Of a stretch of DNA of 64,000 bases, positions 44,964 to 53,447 are shown piece by piece; the stretch's first letter is position 1; each line of letters starts with the position of its first letter. The stretch lies in assembly GCF_010730355.1 (NCBI RefSeq), contig NZ_AP022576.1, positions 4,650,001 to 4,714,000 on the forward strand. Reading direction: 5' to 3'. This stretch comes from Mycobacterium florentinum. GTDB taxonomy: Bacteria; Actinomycetota; Actinomycetes; Mycobacteriales; Mycobacteriaceae. The translations under genes were made by a program, and so were the position numbers. Below the pieces are notes generated by a model that had not been told where the DNA came from, searched no databases, and saw only the letters and a program-made list of their open reading frames with translations.

Positions 44964-47627
44964 TCACAGGGAGTGTTCGGCGAGCGCTGTCGCAAGTTCG
45001 GAACGCCCCCCGATGCATAACTTTTCGTAGGCCCGTTGGAGCTGCCCCTCGACCGTCCGCGTCGACAGGAACAACTTCTCGGCGATGCGCTTGTTCGACA
45101 GCCCCGCGGCCGCCAGGCGCGCCGCGTCAGCCTCGGCGACGGTCAATGTCACGCGTAACTGTGCGGTCTGCAGCGAGGGAGTCATTGCGCCCGGGCAGTC
45201 CTGACGCAATCTCGCGGCCAATCGACGCAAGATGGCCACTTGCTGAGTCGAGGCGTTCTTCTTGCGTGCCACGACAACAGCTTCGGCGGCGGCCTCGGCC
45301 GCGAGCAAGTGTGCGCCCATATCGGCGAACTCCTGCGCAACCGTATGGAGCCTTTGCCAATCCTTGGTCTCCAGGGCGCTAATGTTGGCCAGCCGGGCGG
45401 GGGCTAGCTGCCCCTGAACATGTTCGGCGATGTCCGCGGCGCGCGAGTACAGCCGCGTGGTGTGTCCGAGCCGGGCTAGCGTGTGCAGGCAGTCCAGGGC
45501 GCCGACGCGGTCACCGATGCGTTCGCCGAGCTCGGCCGCACGCTCCAGATTGTCCCGGGCGGACGATAACTCGCCATTGGCGATGCACGTCCAGGCTCTC
45601 GCGCGCAGCACCTCGACAGCGTAGTAGCTTCTCGCCAAGCGCAGCTTGTCCAGCTCGGCCAGAGCTGCACCGGCCGAATGGCCGTCTCCGCCGATGGCAT
45701 GCGCGATCACCAAGTCGATCAGGCTTTGTTCCTGCAATGTCGGTCGGCCAAGGTCGCGGAACAGCAGCGCCGCCTCGCGGGCGTACCGCACGGATTCCTC
45801 GACATTTCCCCGCTCACCCACGGACTTGGCCAATTGCCACGCGAAATAAGCTTGTGCCTCAATCGATCCCGCAGAGACGGCCTCGGCGTAATGGTGGCGG
45901 GCCGTGGTAAGCGCACTGTCGAACTGGCCGGAGTACATCTGCGCGTCGCCGCGGAAAAAGATGTGTAGCCATGGGTAGTTGTCGAGCGGGGCGGCCAACC
46001 GTGCTTGCGCCGCGTGGCCGACGTCGGCGGCGTTCATCGCCTCGTCGAACCGGCCGAGGCGTGCGCACCCAGCCGACGTGATCAAGCACGCCCACACCAA
46101 CGCGGGGCCCTCCGATGTCTTGAGCAAGGGCGCGGCGACTCGCGCGGCGGCGTCGGGGCCGGTGGCCGCGAGGATCAGCCCGGCGCGACGTGCGGTGATC
46201 TGATCGCGCAACGCCGGCTCGTGCGTTGCCGCCTCTGCGGACTCAGCGATTCGGATGCCATGTTCGATACGCCCACTGAACATCGCACACTCGAGGCGCG
46301 CCAACGCTATTCGCGTGCGCTGGTCATCGTTGGCGGCCGCGTTGGCGAGGCCCGCCAGTGCAACATCGGCGTCACCCGCGCGGCCCTGGAGATACGCCAA
46401 TTGACCACATAGCAGCTCGGCCTCAAACCCCGCGCCATCTTCGGAGGCTGCTCGTGCCAACCGCGCGGCCACCCCAAAGTCGTACGTCCACCGCGCTTGA
46501 TACGCGGCCCTCAACATGAGCTCGGGCCGCCGCAGGCCGCCTTCCAGACACCATGTCGCCGTGCGTATCAGGCCGTCGGTTCCGATATCGCCGACGTCTT
46601 CGGCGATATCGGCGAGCTCTCTGGCGAGGCGGCTGCGGCGCACCGCGGTCAGTTCGTGAAGGAGCGCATCGGTGTAAACCGGATGGGCCATTCTGATCAT
46701 CAGCCGGCGACCCTCGTGGCGACTGGCGACCAACCCGCGGGCCTCTAAGCGTTCGGCCAACGCGGCGCCGCCGGCGACGAAGGCTCTCAGGTGTTGCAGT
46801 TCCAGTGGCTCGCCGTAGGCCAAGACGTCGAGAATATTGCGCTCGTCCGGGGTTAGTTCGGCGAGGCGCGCGTCGACCAGCTCGATCAGGCGAGCCGACA
46901 GTGGAGCGCGGCCGGTCAGCCGCCAGACGTTCTCGTCGAGCACCAGAGTCGCGGATCGCAGCGCGCCGCGGACCAGTTCGCGCAGATAGAAGATGTTGCC
47001 GCCGCTGCGCACCGCGAACTGTTGAACCGTCGAGCTTTCCACGATGCCGCCGAAAACCGCCCGCAGGATGGCTTCGACTTCGTCGGCGTCGAGCACTCCC
47101 ACGTCGACTCGGGTGACATAGCCGTCTTTGTAGAGCGACAGGATGGGATCGGGAACCGCATCGCCGGTGCGCATCGTCGCCAGCAACAGGCATGCGTTGG
47201 CCGCAACGGCGTGATGAATCAACGTCGCCGACACGCTGTCGAGAAGTTGGATGTCGTCGACAAGCAGAACCATGGGGAGTTCGCCGCCCATGGCGGTTAT
47301 CCGTCGCACTGCGCTGCGCATCCACTCTGCCCGTATCGATACCGGCATCGGCAACGGTTCGTCGTCGGCGAAAAGCATGCCGGCCAGGGCGCCGAACGGG
47401 ATCTCTGCCGCGGCGCGGGTCGCGGTGACATGCACCGTGGGAAAGCCCTGCTGCTCAGCCCGGTCGAGCAACTCGGTGGCCAGGCGCGTCTTGCCGACGC
47501 CGGCCGGACCGGCCAACAGGACGGGCGCTCGTTGGTCGAACAGTAACTGTCGCAGCTGTTCGAAGACCTGCACCCGCCCGACAAACGGCCACTGCTGGTC
47601 AACGTCGCGCTGGACGTAACGCGTCAA
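44964..47627 (-). CDS. Large ATP-binding LuxR-type (LAL) transcriptional regulator
   Basis: The protein has about 887 residues. An N-terminal AAA/STAND domain has Walker A AGPAGVGKTRLA and Walker B MVLLVDDIQLLD, a long helical TPR-like middle follows, and a C-terminal LuxR HTH (LTVAEADAARLAAAGLSNKRIAEKLFLSTRTVEGQLQRA) completes it. LAL regulators are ATP-dependent activators responding to a metabolite. I prefer the TTG at 47627 (AAGAGAGG five bases before it); an ATG at 47702 would place the start inside a palindrome. It lies amid the catabolic genes, divergent from a lipase-like gene. Confidence 0.85.
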   Translation of the reverse strand: MTRYVQRDVDQQWPFVGRVQVFEQLRQLLFDQRAPVLLAGPAGVGKTRLATELLDRAEQQGFPTVHVTATRAAAEIPFGALAGMLFADDEPLPMPVSIRAEWMRSAVRRITAMGGELPMVLLVDDIQLLDSVSATLIHHAVAANACLLLATMRTGDAVPDPILSLYKDGYVTRVDVGVLDADEVEAILRAVFGGIVESSTVQQFAVRSGGNIFYLRELVRGALRSATLVLDENVWRLTGRAPLSARLIELVDARLAELTPDERNILDVLAYGEPLELQHLRAFVAGGAALAERLEARGLVASRHEGRRLMIRMAHPVYTDALLHELTAVRRSRLARELADIAEDVGDIGTDGLIRTATWCLEGGLRRPELMLRAAYQARWTYDFGVAARLARAASEDGAGFEAELLCGQLAYLQGRAGDADVALAGLANAAANDDQRTRIALARLECAMFSGRIEHGIRIAESAEAATHEPALRDQITARRAGLILAATGPDAAARVAAPLLKTSEGPALVWACLITSAGCARLGRFDEAMNAADVGHAAQARLAAPLDNYPWLHIFFRGDAQMYSGQFDSALTTARHHYAEAVSAGSIEAQAYFAWQLAKSVGERGNVEESVRYAREAALLFRDLGRPTLQEQSLIDLVIAHAIGGDGHSAGAALAELDKLRLARSYYAVEVLRARAWTCIANGELSSARDNLERAAELGERIGDRVGALDCLHTLARLGHTTRLYSRAADIAEHVQGQLAPARLANISALETKDWQRLHTVAQEFADMGAHLLAAEAAAEAVVVARKKNASTQQVAILRRLAARLRQDCPGAMTPSLQTAQLRVTLTVAEADAARLAAAGLSNKRIAEKLFLSTRTVEGQLQRAYEKLCIGGRSELATALAEHSL

Positions 47628-47670
47628 GTGCACCTCTCTTCGCGTCGCGGGCTCCGTGCCGGCCACCGGC

Positions 47671-47699
47671 ATTATTGTAGTGAGCACCATCACAATAAT
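47671..47699. promoter_or_regulatory. Inverted repeat in LAL / hydrolase divergent promoter
   Basis: Perfect 8-bp arms ATTATTGT and ACAATAAT are separated by 13 bp in an otherwise GC-rich region. The spacer contains TAGTGAGC, slightly reminiscent of the AGTGATAG half-site in the other island palindromes. It could bind the LAL regulator or the double-TetR protein. Confidence 0.4.
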
Positions 47700-47792
47700 C
47701 ATGCAATCGACGGACCGTAGAAATTACGCATGCTCGGCTCGGACCGGATCGCCAACCTCGAAAGTGAGGTTCGCGAATGAAGGAGCTGATCT

Positions 47793-48731
47793 GTGGTGAC
47801 AAACGAAAAGCGGCGTGCGCTGGAACTGTGGCAGGAGATGGCCGCGGCAATGGCGCCGACCGACCCCGAGCAGCCGCCAAGCCCCGAGCAGCTGCGACGC
47901 GCCTACGACCAATGGGCCCAGACCCACTTCCCGGCGCCGGCTGACCTGCTCCTCGAGCCGGTGAATGCGGGTGGCGTGCCGGCCCTGTGGGCGAGGATCG
48001 ACGGCGCCGAAAGCACGCGCACAATCCTCTACTTCCACGGCGGCGGGTACATGATCGCATCGGCAGCCGGCTACGCCAGCACCGCGGCCGACCTCGCCCG
48101 CTCCGCCGATGCCAACGTGTTGCTCGTCGACTACCGTTTGGCACCCGAGAACCCGTTTCCCGCAGCGGTCGAAGACGCGGTGACGGCGTACATGTGGTCG
48201 ATCGCGCGACACGACCCCTCCACCGTGGTCGTGGCGGGCGATTCGGCTGGTGGCGGACTTGTCGCGGCATTGCTGATCGCCCTCCGCGATCGCGGGCTGC
48301 CCCTTCCCGCGGCCGGCGTATGCATCTCGGCATGGCTGGACATGACGTTGTCGTCCGAGTCGATCTCGGCAAAGGCCGCCGTGGACCCCATCATGTCCGA
48401 GCCGATGTTGCAGGGGATGGCCGCCGCGTACCTGCAAGGCGCGCAGGCTGACTTGCCGTCGGCGTCACCACTGCACGGCGATCTGGCCGGCCTGCCCCCA
48501 CTGCTCGTCATGACCGGAACCTGGGACTCGCTGACCGATGACTCGACCCGGTTCGCCGCAAAGGCCCGGCAAGCCGGTGTCGACGTGACGTTGGCAGTCT
48601 TCGAGGAGATGTATCACTGCTGGCACATCATGACACCCGTGCTCGCGGAAAGCCGTTCTGCCATCGCCGAAATCGGCCAGTTCTGCCAGGTGCATTCAGG
48701 ACCACTTTCCCGTCCGGTCGAGTCCCGGTGA
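47793..48731 (+). CDS. Alpha/beta hydrolase, hormone-sensitive-lipase family
   Basis: The 312-residue esterase has the HSL oxyanion motif HGGGY, the nucleophile elbow GDSAGGG, the acid in GTWDSLTDD and the His in EMYHCWH. This catalytic triad hydrolyses ester bonds of short acyl or lipid esters. No signal peptide is visible, so it acts in the cytosol. The GTG start has an AAGGAG site 8 nt upstream. Its last 36 bases overlap the convergent nitronate monooxygenase gene. Within this island it could release the acyl or sterol moiety of an imported ester. Confidence 0.92.
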   Translation: MVTNEKRRALELWQEMAAAMAPTDPEQPPSPEQLRRAYDQWAQTHFPAPADLLLEPVNAGGVPALWARIDGAESTRTILYFHGGGYMIASAAGYASTAADLARSADANVLLVDYRLAPENPFPAAVEDAVTAYMWSIARHDPSTVVVAGDSAGGGLVAALLIALRDRGLPLPAAGVCISAWLDMTLSSESISAKAAVDPIMSEPMLQGMAAAYLQGAQADLPSASPLHGDLAGLPPLLVMTGTWDSLTDDSTRFAAKARQAGVDVTLAVFEEMYHCWHIMTPVLAESRSAIAEIGQFCQVHSGPLSRPVESR

Positions 48732-49676
48732 CGGCGGCCCGGCGTCGGCACCCAGTGCGGCCCGGTACTCGCGCTCGAGCTTGGACACCAAACCGCGAAC
48801 GCTCGTCACCGCATGAACAGCACTGACCGAGTGCCCGGCACTGCGCAGATCCACCCACCGCCGCGACGGGTTTCCCGGGCCATAAAGCTCTGTTGATTGT
48901 GCCGGCGACACCAGTTCGTCCAGCCTGGCTGGGTCCAGACCGGCGGCCCTGATGGAGGGCGCCAGCATGTTCGTCGGCAACCCGGTGAATGCCTTGGTGA
49001 GCACGATGTCGTCCAGTGAGCACTCGACCAGCATCTGCTTGTAGTCGGGCGAGGCCATCGATTCTCCGGTGGCGATGAACGGAGTGCCGATGTAGCCGAG
49101 GTCGCAACCGAGGACGAGCGCTGCCCGCAGTGCGTAACCGTCGCAAACGCCGCCCGCGAGAATCAAAGGGCCATCGAAGAATTGGCGTATCGCCCTGGGG
49201 AAAGTCAATGCGTTGACATGACCGGTTTGCCCGCCCGCGCCGCCGCAGAGCAGAATCAGCCCGTCCGCCCCGGCGGCAACTGCTTGTCGGGCGTGCTGAA
49301 CTGTCGCGACGTCCGCAAGCACGAGAGCTCCCGCGGTATGCAGCGCGGCGACCACGGGCGCGGGGGAGCCGACGCTCGTGATCACGATCGGCACCCGATG
49401 GCGGATCAGTGTCTCAACGTCGTGCTCCAGTCGCGGCGAACGCATGATCACGTTCGCCGCGCACGGCGCACTGGCAACTGCGGCTGTGCGATCCGCGATG
49501 AAGAACAGCCAATCGTCAAGCTGGTCAACCGATTCGGCATTAGCGGTCGGGAACGCGCCGATCACGCCGGCCGCGCAGGCCGCGGCCACCAAATCGGGAC
49601 CCGACACCGTAAGCATCGGGGCCGCGATCGCGGGGATCCGTAGCCGTAAAGCGATGTTTTCGGGCAGTCCTGGCAT
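48696..49676 (-). CDS. Nitronate monooxygenase-family flavoprotein
   Basis: The 326-residue TIM-barrel FMN enzyme has IPAIAAPMLTVSGPDLV, the glycine-rich flavin loop CGGAGGQTGH, ILAGGVCDGYALRAALVLG and IGTPFIATGES. Family members oxidise alkyl nitronates, but many mycobacterial homologues act in lipid pathways as dehydrogenases with unknown substrates. The start has a GAGGG site. It is divergent from a FabG-like SDR across 112 bp with a candidate operator, so it is probably part of the same regulon. Confidence 0.86.
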   Translation of the reverse strand: MPGLPENIALRLRIPAIAAPMLTVSGPDLVAAACAAGVIGAFPTANAESVDQLDDWLFFIADRTAAVASAPCAANVIMRSPRLEHDVETLIRHRVPIVITSVGSPAPVVAALHTAGALVLADVATVQHARQAVAAGADGLILLCGGAGGQTGHVNALTFPRAIRQFFDGPLILAGGVCDGYALRAALVLGCDLGYIGTPFIATGESMASPDYKQMLVECSLDDIVLTKAFTGLPTNMLAPSIRAAGLDPARLDELVSPAQSTELYGPGNPSRRWVDLRSAGHSVSAVHAVTSVRGLVSKLEREYRAALGADAGPPSPGLDRTGKWS

Positions 49677-49721
49677 GCGAGTAACCCTCTGAGAGCGATG
49701 GCGTGAGTTGCAGTATTTAAG

Positions 49722-49741
49722 CTATCACTATATATATTTAG
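49722..49741. promoter_or_regulatory. Candidate operator palindrome (NMO / SDR divergent region)
   Basis: CTATCACTATATATATTTAG begins with the same CTATCACT half-site as 33388-33406 and sits almost exactly midway between the two divergent starts (46 and 47 nt away). The region is markedly AT-rich compared with its surroundings and also suits a promoter. Confidence 0.5.
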
Positions 49742-49788
49742 TGCGGCGCTGGCCGCGTGATTCCGATCGAAAGCCGAGGTAATTCGCG

Positions 49789-50550
49789 ATGGTTCGGACC
49801 GCCACCAGGGTGGCTGTTGTGTCGGGGGGTGGGCAGGGTATCGGCGCGGCAGTCGTCAGAAGGCTTGCCGCCGAGGGATATTCCGTCGGCGTGCTCGACC
49901 TCGATGAAGAGCAGGCAGCGGAGGTGGTGGCGGACGTCCAACGGGACGGCGGTACGGCCGTTGCCATGGCCGTCGATGTAGCCGACGAGGCGGCGGTAAA
50001 CACCGCAATCGTCCGCCTGGTCGAGTTGGTCGGCGCACCGACGGTTGTGGTCAACAACGCGGGCATTACCCGCGATGCGTTGCTGCACAAGATGAGTGCG
50101 AGTGACTGGGATGACGTCATCCGCGTGCACCTTCGGGGGGCCTTCCTGTTGACAAGGGCGGTCCGAGAGCACATGGTGCAGGCCAAGTGGGGCAGAGTGG
50201 TCAACATCTCGAGCGCATCCGCGCTGGGCAACAACGGCCAGTCGAACTATTCGTCGGCCAAGGCCGGCCTGCAGGGCTTCACCAAGACACTGGCGATCGA
50301 ACTTGGGCGATTCGGGATTACCGCCAACGCAGTCGCGCCGGGATTCATCGCTACGCGGATGACCGAGGAGACGGCCCGGCGGCTGGGGTTGTCCTTCGAC
50401 GCGTTCATGGCCCAGGCGGCCGAGAAGATTCCGGTGCGCCGGGTCGGCATCCCGGAAGATATCGCCCACACGGTGTCGTTCTTGGTCAGCGAAGAGGCGG
50501 GATTCGTTTCCGGACAAGTGATTTACGTTGCCGGCGGACCTCGATGCTGA
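49789..50550 (+). CDS. SDR 3-oxoacyl reductase / 3-hydroxyacyl-CoA dehydrogenase (FabG-like)
   Basis: The 253-residue classical SDR has SGGGQGIG, NNAGITRDALLHKM, active-site SSASALGNNGQSNYSSAK (Ser, Tyr, Lys), APGFIATRMT and a C-terminal GQVIYVAGG. An Asp after strand two (VLDLDEEQ) indicates NAD+ preference, which fits oxidation of a 3-hydroxyacyl-CoA in beta-oxidation. A GAGG site precedes the ATG. Its stop overlaps the thiolase start, so hydroxyacyl oxidation and thiolysis are translationally coupled. Confidence 0.9.
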   Translation: MVRTATRVAVVSGGGQGIGAAVVRRLAAEGYSVGVLDLDEEQAAEVVADVQRDGGTAVAMAVDVADEAAVNTAIVRLVELVGAPTVVVNNAGITRDALLHKMSASDWDDVIRVHLRGAFLLTRAVREHMVQAKWGRVVNISSASALGNNGQSNYSSAKAGLQGFTKTLAIELGRFGITANAVAPGFIATRMTEETARRLGLSFDAFMAQAAEKIPVRRVGIPEDIAHTVSFLVSEEAGFVSGQVIYVAGGPRC

Positions 50551-51728
50551 TGGGGGAGGCAGACCACGGCGACATCGTCATCGTCGACGCCGTCCGCTCG
50601 CCATTCGGCAAGCGCGGCGGCGCGCTGGCGGCGGTTCATTCCGTTGACCTCCTCGGCCAGGTGATCCTGGGGCTACTGACGCGCAATGGGCTGGATGGCC
50701 ATGAGGTCGATCACGTTGTTGGAAGCTGCGTCAGCCAGGCCGGAATGCAGGCATCCAACATCACCCGGTGGGCGTGGTTGAGTGCAGGGCTGCCGGTGCA
50801 CGTCGGTGCGTGCACCGTCGATGCCCAGTGCGGGTCGTCGCAGCACGCAGTCGCGCTCGGCAAGGCGCTCGTGGCGTCCGGTCAGGCACGGGTTGTGGTG
50901 TGCTGCGGAGTGGAGTCCATGTCCGGAGTGCCGATGGGCTCTCCGGTGCCCGCTGACGGATCGCTGGGGAGACCCGTTACGGCGGCCTACACCAGCAGAT
51001 TCGAATACACGACCCAGTTCGAGAGCGCGGACCGGATAGCGGCGAAGTGGGGCGTGACGCGTGCTGACTGCGACGCGTTCGCCGTGCGGTCTCAAGCGCG
51101 GGCGGCCGTCGCGCAAACCAACAATGCGTTCGGCACGCAGATTGTCGGCATCGACGTCCCGGCCCGCGACGCTGACGCCGCCGCTCGGATGGTGGTGCGG
51201 GACGAATGTCCCAGGGAAACGACACTAGAGGGCCTGGCCAAGCTGCAGCCCGTCAACCCCGGGGGAATACACACCGCCGGATCCTCGTCGCAGATGTCCG
51301 ACGGCGCATCGGCGTTGCTGCTCATGAGCAGGCGGACAGCGGCCAAGTTTGGCCTGCGGCCGTTGGCGACCATCGTCGATGAATGCCTGGTCGGCAGCGA
51401 TCCGGTGCTCAAGCTGACCGGCCCCATCGATGCGACGGCGCGGCTGCTGGGGCGGGACCACTTGACGATCGACGATTTCAGCGTCATCGAGATCAACGAA
51501 GCCTTCGCCTCGGTAGTCCTTGCCTGGCTTCGAGAATTCGGCCCCGACGAGGAACGAGTCAATCCCAACGGGGGCGCGATAGCGCTCGGTCACCCGCTCG
51601 GTGCCACCGGGGCCGGTCTGATCGCCAAGGCGACGCACGAATTGGTGCGCCGCAACGGCGCGTACGCGCTTGTCACGATCTGCTGCGGCGGCGGGATGGC
51701 CACCGCAGCCGTACTGCGCCGCGGGTGA
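50544..51728 (+). CDS. Thiolase (acetyl-CoA acyltransferase)
   Basis: The 394-residue degradative-type thiolase has the nucleophile Cys in DAQCGSSQHAV, EINEAFAS, the His in LGHPLGATGAG and the second Cys in ICCGGGMA. It cleaves 3-ketoacyl-CoA with CoA to shorten the chain by two carbons. The ATG at 50544 is 5 nt from a GGCGGA site and overlaps the SDR stop by 7 nt; ATG 50550 (TGATG) is an alternative. It forms a two-gene unit with the upstream SDR. It converges on the double-TetR gene. Confidence 0.93.
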   Translation: MLMGEADHGDIVIVDAVRSPFGKRGGALAAVHSVDLLGQVILGLLTRNGLDGHEVDHVVGSCVSQAGMQASNITRWAWLSAGLPVHVGACTVDAQCGSSQHAVALGKALVASGQARVVVCCGVESMSGVPMGSPVPADGSLGRPVTAAYTSRFEYTTQFESADRIAAKWGVTRADCDAFAVRSQARAAVAQTNNAFGTQIVGIDVPARDADAAARMVVRDECPRETTLEGLAKLQPVNPGGIHTAGSSSQMSDGASALLLMSRRTAAKFGLRPLATIVDECLVGSDPVLKLTGPIDATARLLGRDHLTIDDFSVIEINEAFASVVLAWLREFGPDEERVNPNGGAIALGHPLGATGAGLIAKATHELVRRNGAYALVTICCGGGMATAAVLRRG

Positions 51729-51739
51729 AAATCGAGCGG

Positions 51740-53068
51740 CTAGGACCGGACGGCGCCCGCTTTTCGGGCGGCCTTACCGCCCGCCGGCCGCTTGATGCCG
51801 GTGGCGATCATGTGTGTCAATTGGCGGGCAACCTCAAACGTGTCAATCGGTATGCCGGTGAGTTGATGGCGGATAACGATCCCCAGCTGAATGCCGAAGA
51901 TCGCCCGCCACATCACCTCCGTGTTGACATCTTCGGAAGCCCAGGCCGAGACGGGCTTCGATACCAGCGGTTGGCGTAGCGCCGGTTCGACAATCTGGCG
52001 GTAGAACCGCTTGCCCCGCTCCATCTGAGAAAACACCGCGAGCACGAAAAGGGGGGCGAGCTCGTTGAGAATCGAGATGCCCTTCTCATTGATCGCCAAC
52101 AGGGTCTCCACCGCGTCTTCGCCGCTATCCGCGATCTGGCCCAGCTCACGCGCCCACGATGTCACCAACGCCGCGGCCGGATCCTCGATTGCTCGTTGGT
52201 AGAGCTCTTCTTTGCTGTCGAACAACCGGAACATGAACGCCTCGGTGATACCGGCCGCGTCGGCGATCTCCTTCGTGCGGGCCATGGCCAACCCCCGCTC
52301 GAGGAACACTTCTCGAGCGGCCAGGGCAACCTGAGCTTTGCGCTCGGCGGCAGACAGCCGGGCGCCGGGCTCAACGATCGGTGCACCGGATCGCGTCGAC
52401 GACGTGGCGGCCTGCGGTGACCGCCGGCGCTTCTGAAGGGTCAAGCGCCGCTGATTCCGCATTGGAATGCCCTCACCGAACATGACGGTCAGCGTGCGGG
52501 CCACCACTTCGACAGGCAACGGTTGCTTGGCGAAGATTGTGTCGAGCGACAACCCGAAGTGCAATCCGAGGACACCCTCGACGAGGACATCGAGTTCCAG
52601 TGAATCAACCTCGAACCCGGTGACGTCGGTGATGACGCCGCCGATCGCTTGGGTGAACTTGGGTAGCACAACGTCGGAGAAGTAGGTGCGACCCGTTTCA
52701 GGGACCGAGAACAATGCGGCCGCCAGCAGCGGCGCCATCTCCACCATGCTCGTATACAGCACCGCGTGGAAACGTTCAAAAAGCTTCAGTCGTGACTCGC
52801 CGGCCTGTGTCATTTCGGTGACCGCGGAGGCCAGTTGATCCACCAGATCGTCGAGCGGGTCGGTCACCGCGGCTTGATAGATCTCGTTCTTGTTGGCGAA
52901 CCGGACATACACCAAATTCTCCGTTATGCCCGACCGTTCGGCGATATCGCGGACGCGAGTGCCGGCGAAGCCGTAGTCGAGGAAGACCGATCGTGCTGCG
53001 GCGATGATCTGCGCACGACGGTCCTCGGGAGTCATGCGGCGGCGCCTTCGCGAAGCCTTAGCCGCCAC
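51740..53068 (-). CDS. Single-chain double TetR-family regulator
   Basis: The 442-residue protein is two TetR units in tandem. The first HTH is at residues 15-61 (RRAQIIAAARSVFLDYGF, VRDIAERSGITENLVYVRF) with its ligand domain to about 200. A basic linker (QRRLTLQKRRR) leads to a second HTH at 241-290 (VALAAREVFLERGL, TKEIADAAGITEAFMFRLF) and a second ligand domain. One chain thus equals a TetR dimer, as described for Mce3R of M. tuberculosis, though the sequence is not Mce3R. It is divergent from the big MaoC operon and is the prime candidate for binding the island palindromes. The GTG start has AGGAGAG. Confidence 0.9.
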   Translation of the reverse strand: MAAKASRRRRRMTPEDRRAQIIAAARSVFLDYGFAGTRVRDIAERSGITENLVYVRFANKNEIYQAAVTDPLDDLVDQLASAVTEMTQAGESRLKLFERFHAVLYTSMVEMAPLLAAALFSVPETGRTYFSDVVLPKFTQAIGGVITDVTGFEVDSLELDVLVEGVLGLHFGLSLDTIFAKQPLPVEVVARTLTVMFGEGIPMRNQRRLTLQKRRRSPQAATSSTRSGAPIVEPGARLSAAERKAQVALAAREVFLERGLAMARTKEIADAAGITEAFMFRLFDSKEELYQRAIEDPAAALVTSWARELGQIADSGEDAVETLLAINEKGISILNELAPLFVLAVFSQMERGKRFYRQIVEPALRQPLVSKPVSAWASEDVNTEVMWRAIFGIQLGIVIRHQLTGIPIDTFEVARQLTHMIATGIKRPAGGKAARKAGAVRS

Positions 53069-53447
53069 TGCGCTCTCCTAATCCCACCAGCGTCCGTCCG
53101 ACGAAACCTTGCATGCGTATCACGATGATATGACGACTCCGCCCCGACATGGTGAGGGTGCGCGTGTGGCCGCCGGCAATTTGCGCGGCACCATCACGTC
53201 CGTGACCCGTGCTGGACGTGAAAATTACTGCGGCACTGCTAATCCGGACGCGTCCTGGACGGGGTCTGGCGCTAGGTGAGTGCTCGGCGCGAGCGCAGAC
53301 CCTCGGTCGATCGCGCCTCGCAATGTGTACCGACCCACAATTCTTGCCTCGCTTTCGGTGGTGTGGTACCAGTTATTATAGCTAGTACTAAACAAATAGT
53401 TTCCGCATGCGCGCTAGCTGCCCGATACAAGAGGAGGACTGTCCGCG
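53069..53447. promoter_or_regulatory. 379-bp divergent intergenic region (double-TetR / catabolic operon)
   Basis: No gene is seen. The half nearest the MaoC start (about 53365-53400) is AT-rich and holds the candidate operator; the rest shows no recognisable feature. Confidence 0.5.
53382..53399. promoter_or_regulatory. Candidate operator (double-TetR / MaoC divergent region)
   Basis: CTAGTACTAAACAAATAG matches the 33388-33406 site over CTA--ACT--ACAA-TAG with one base fewer. It lies 48 nt before the first gene of the long catabolic operon. Confidence 0.4.
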
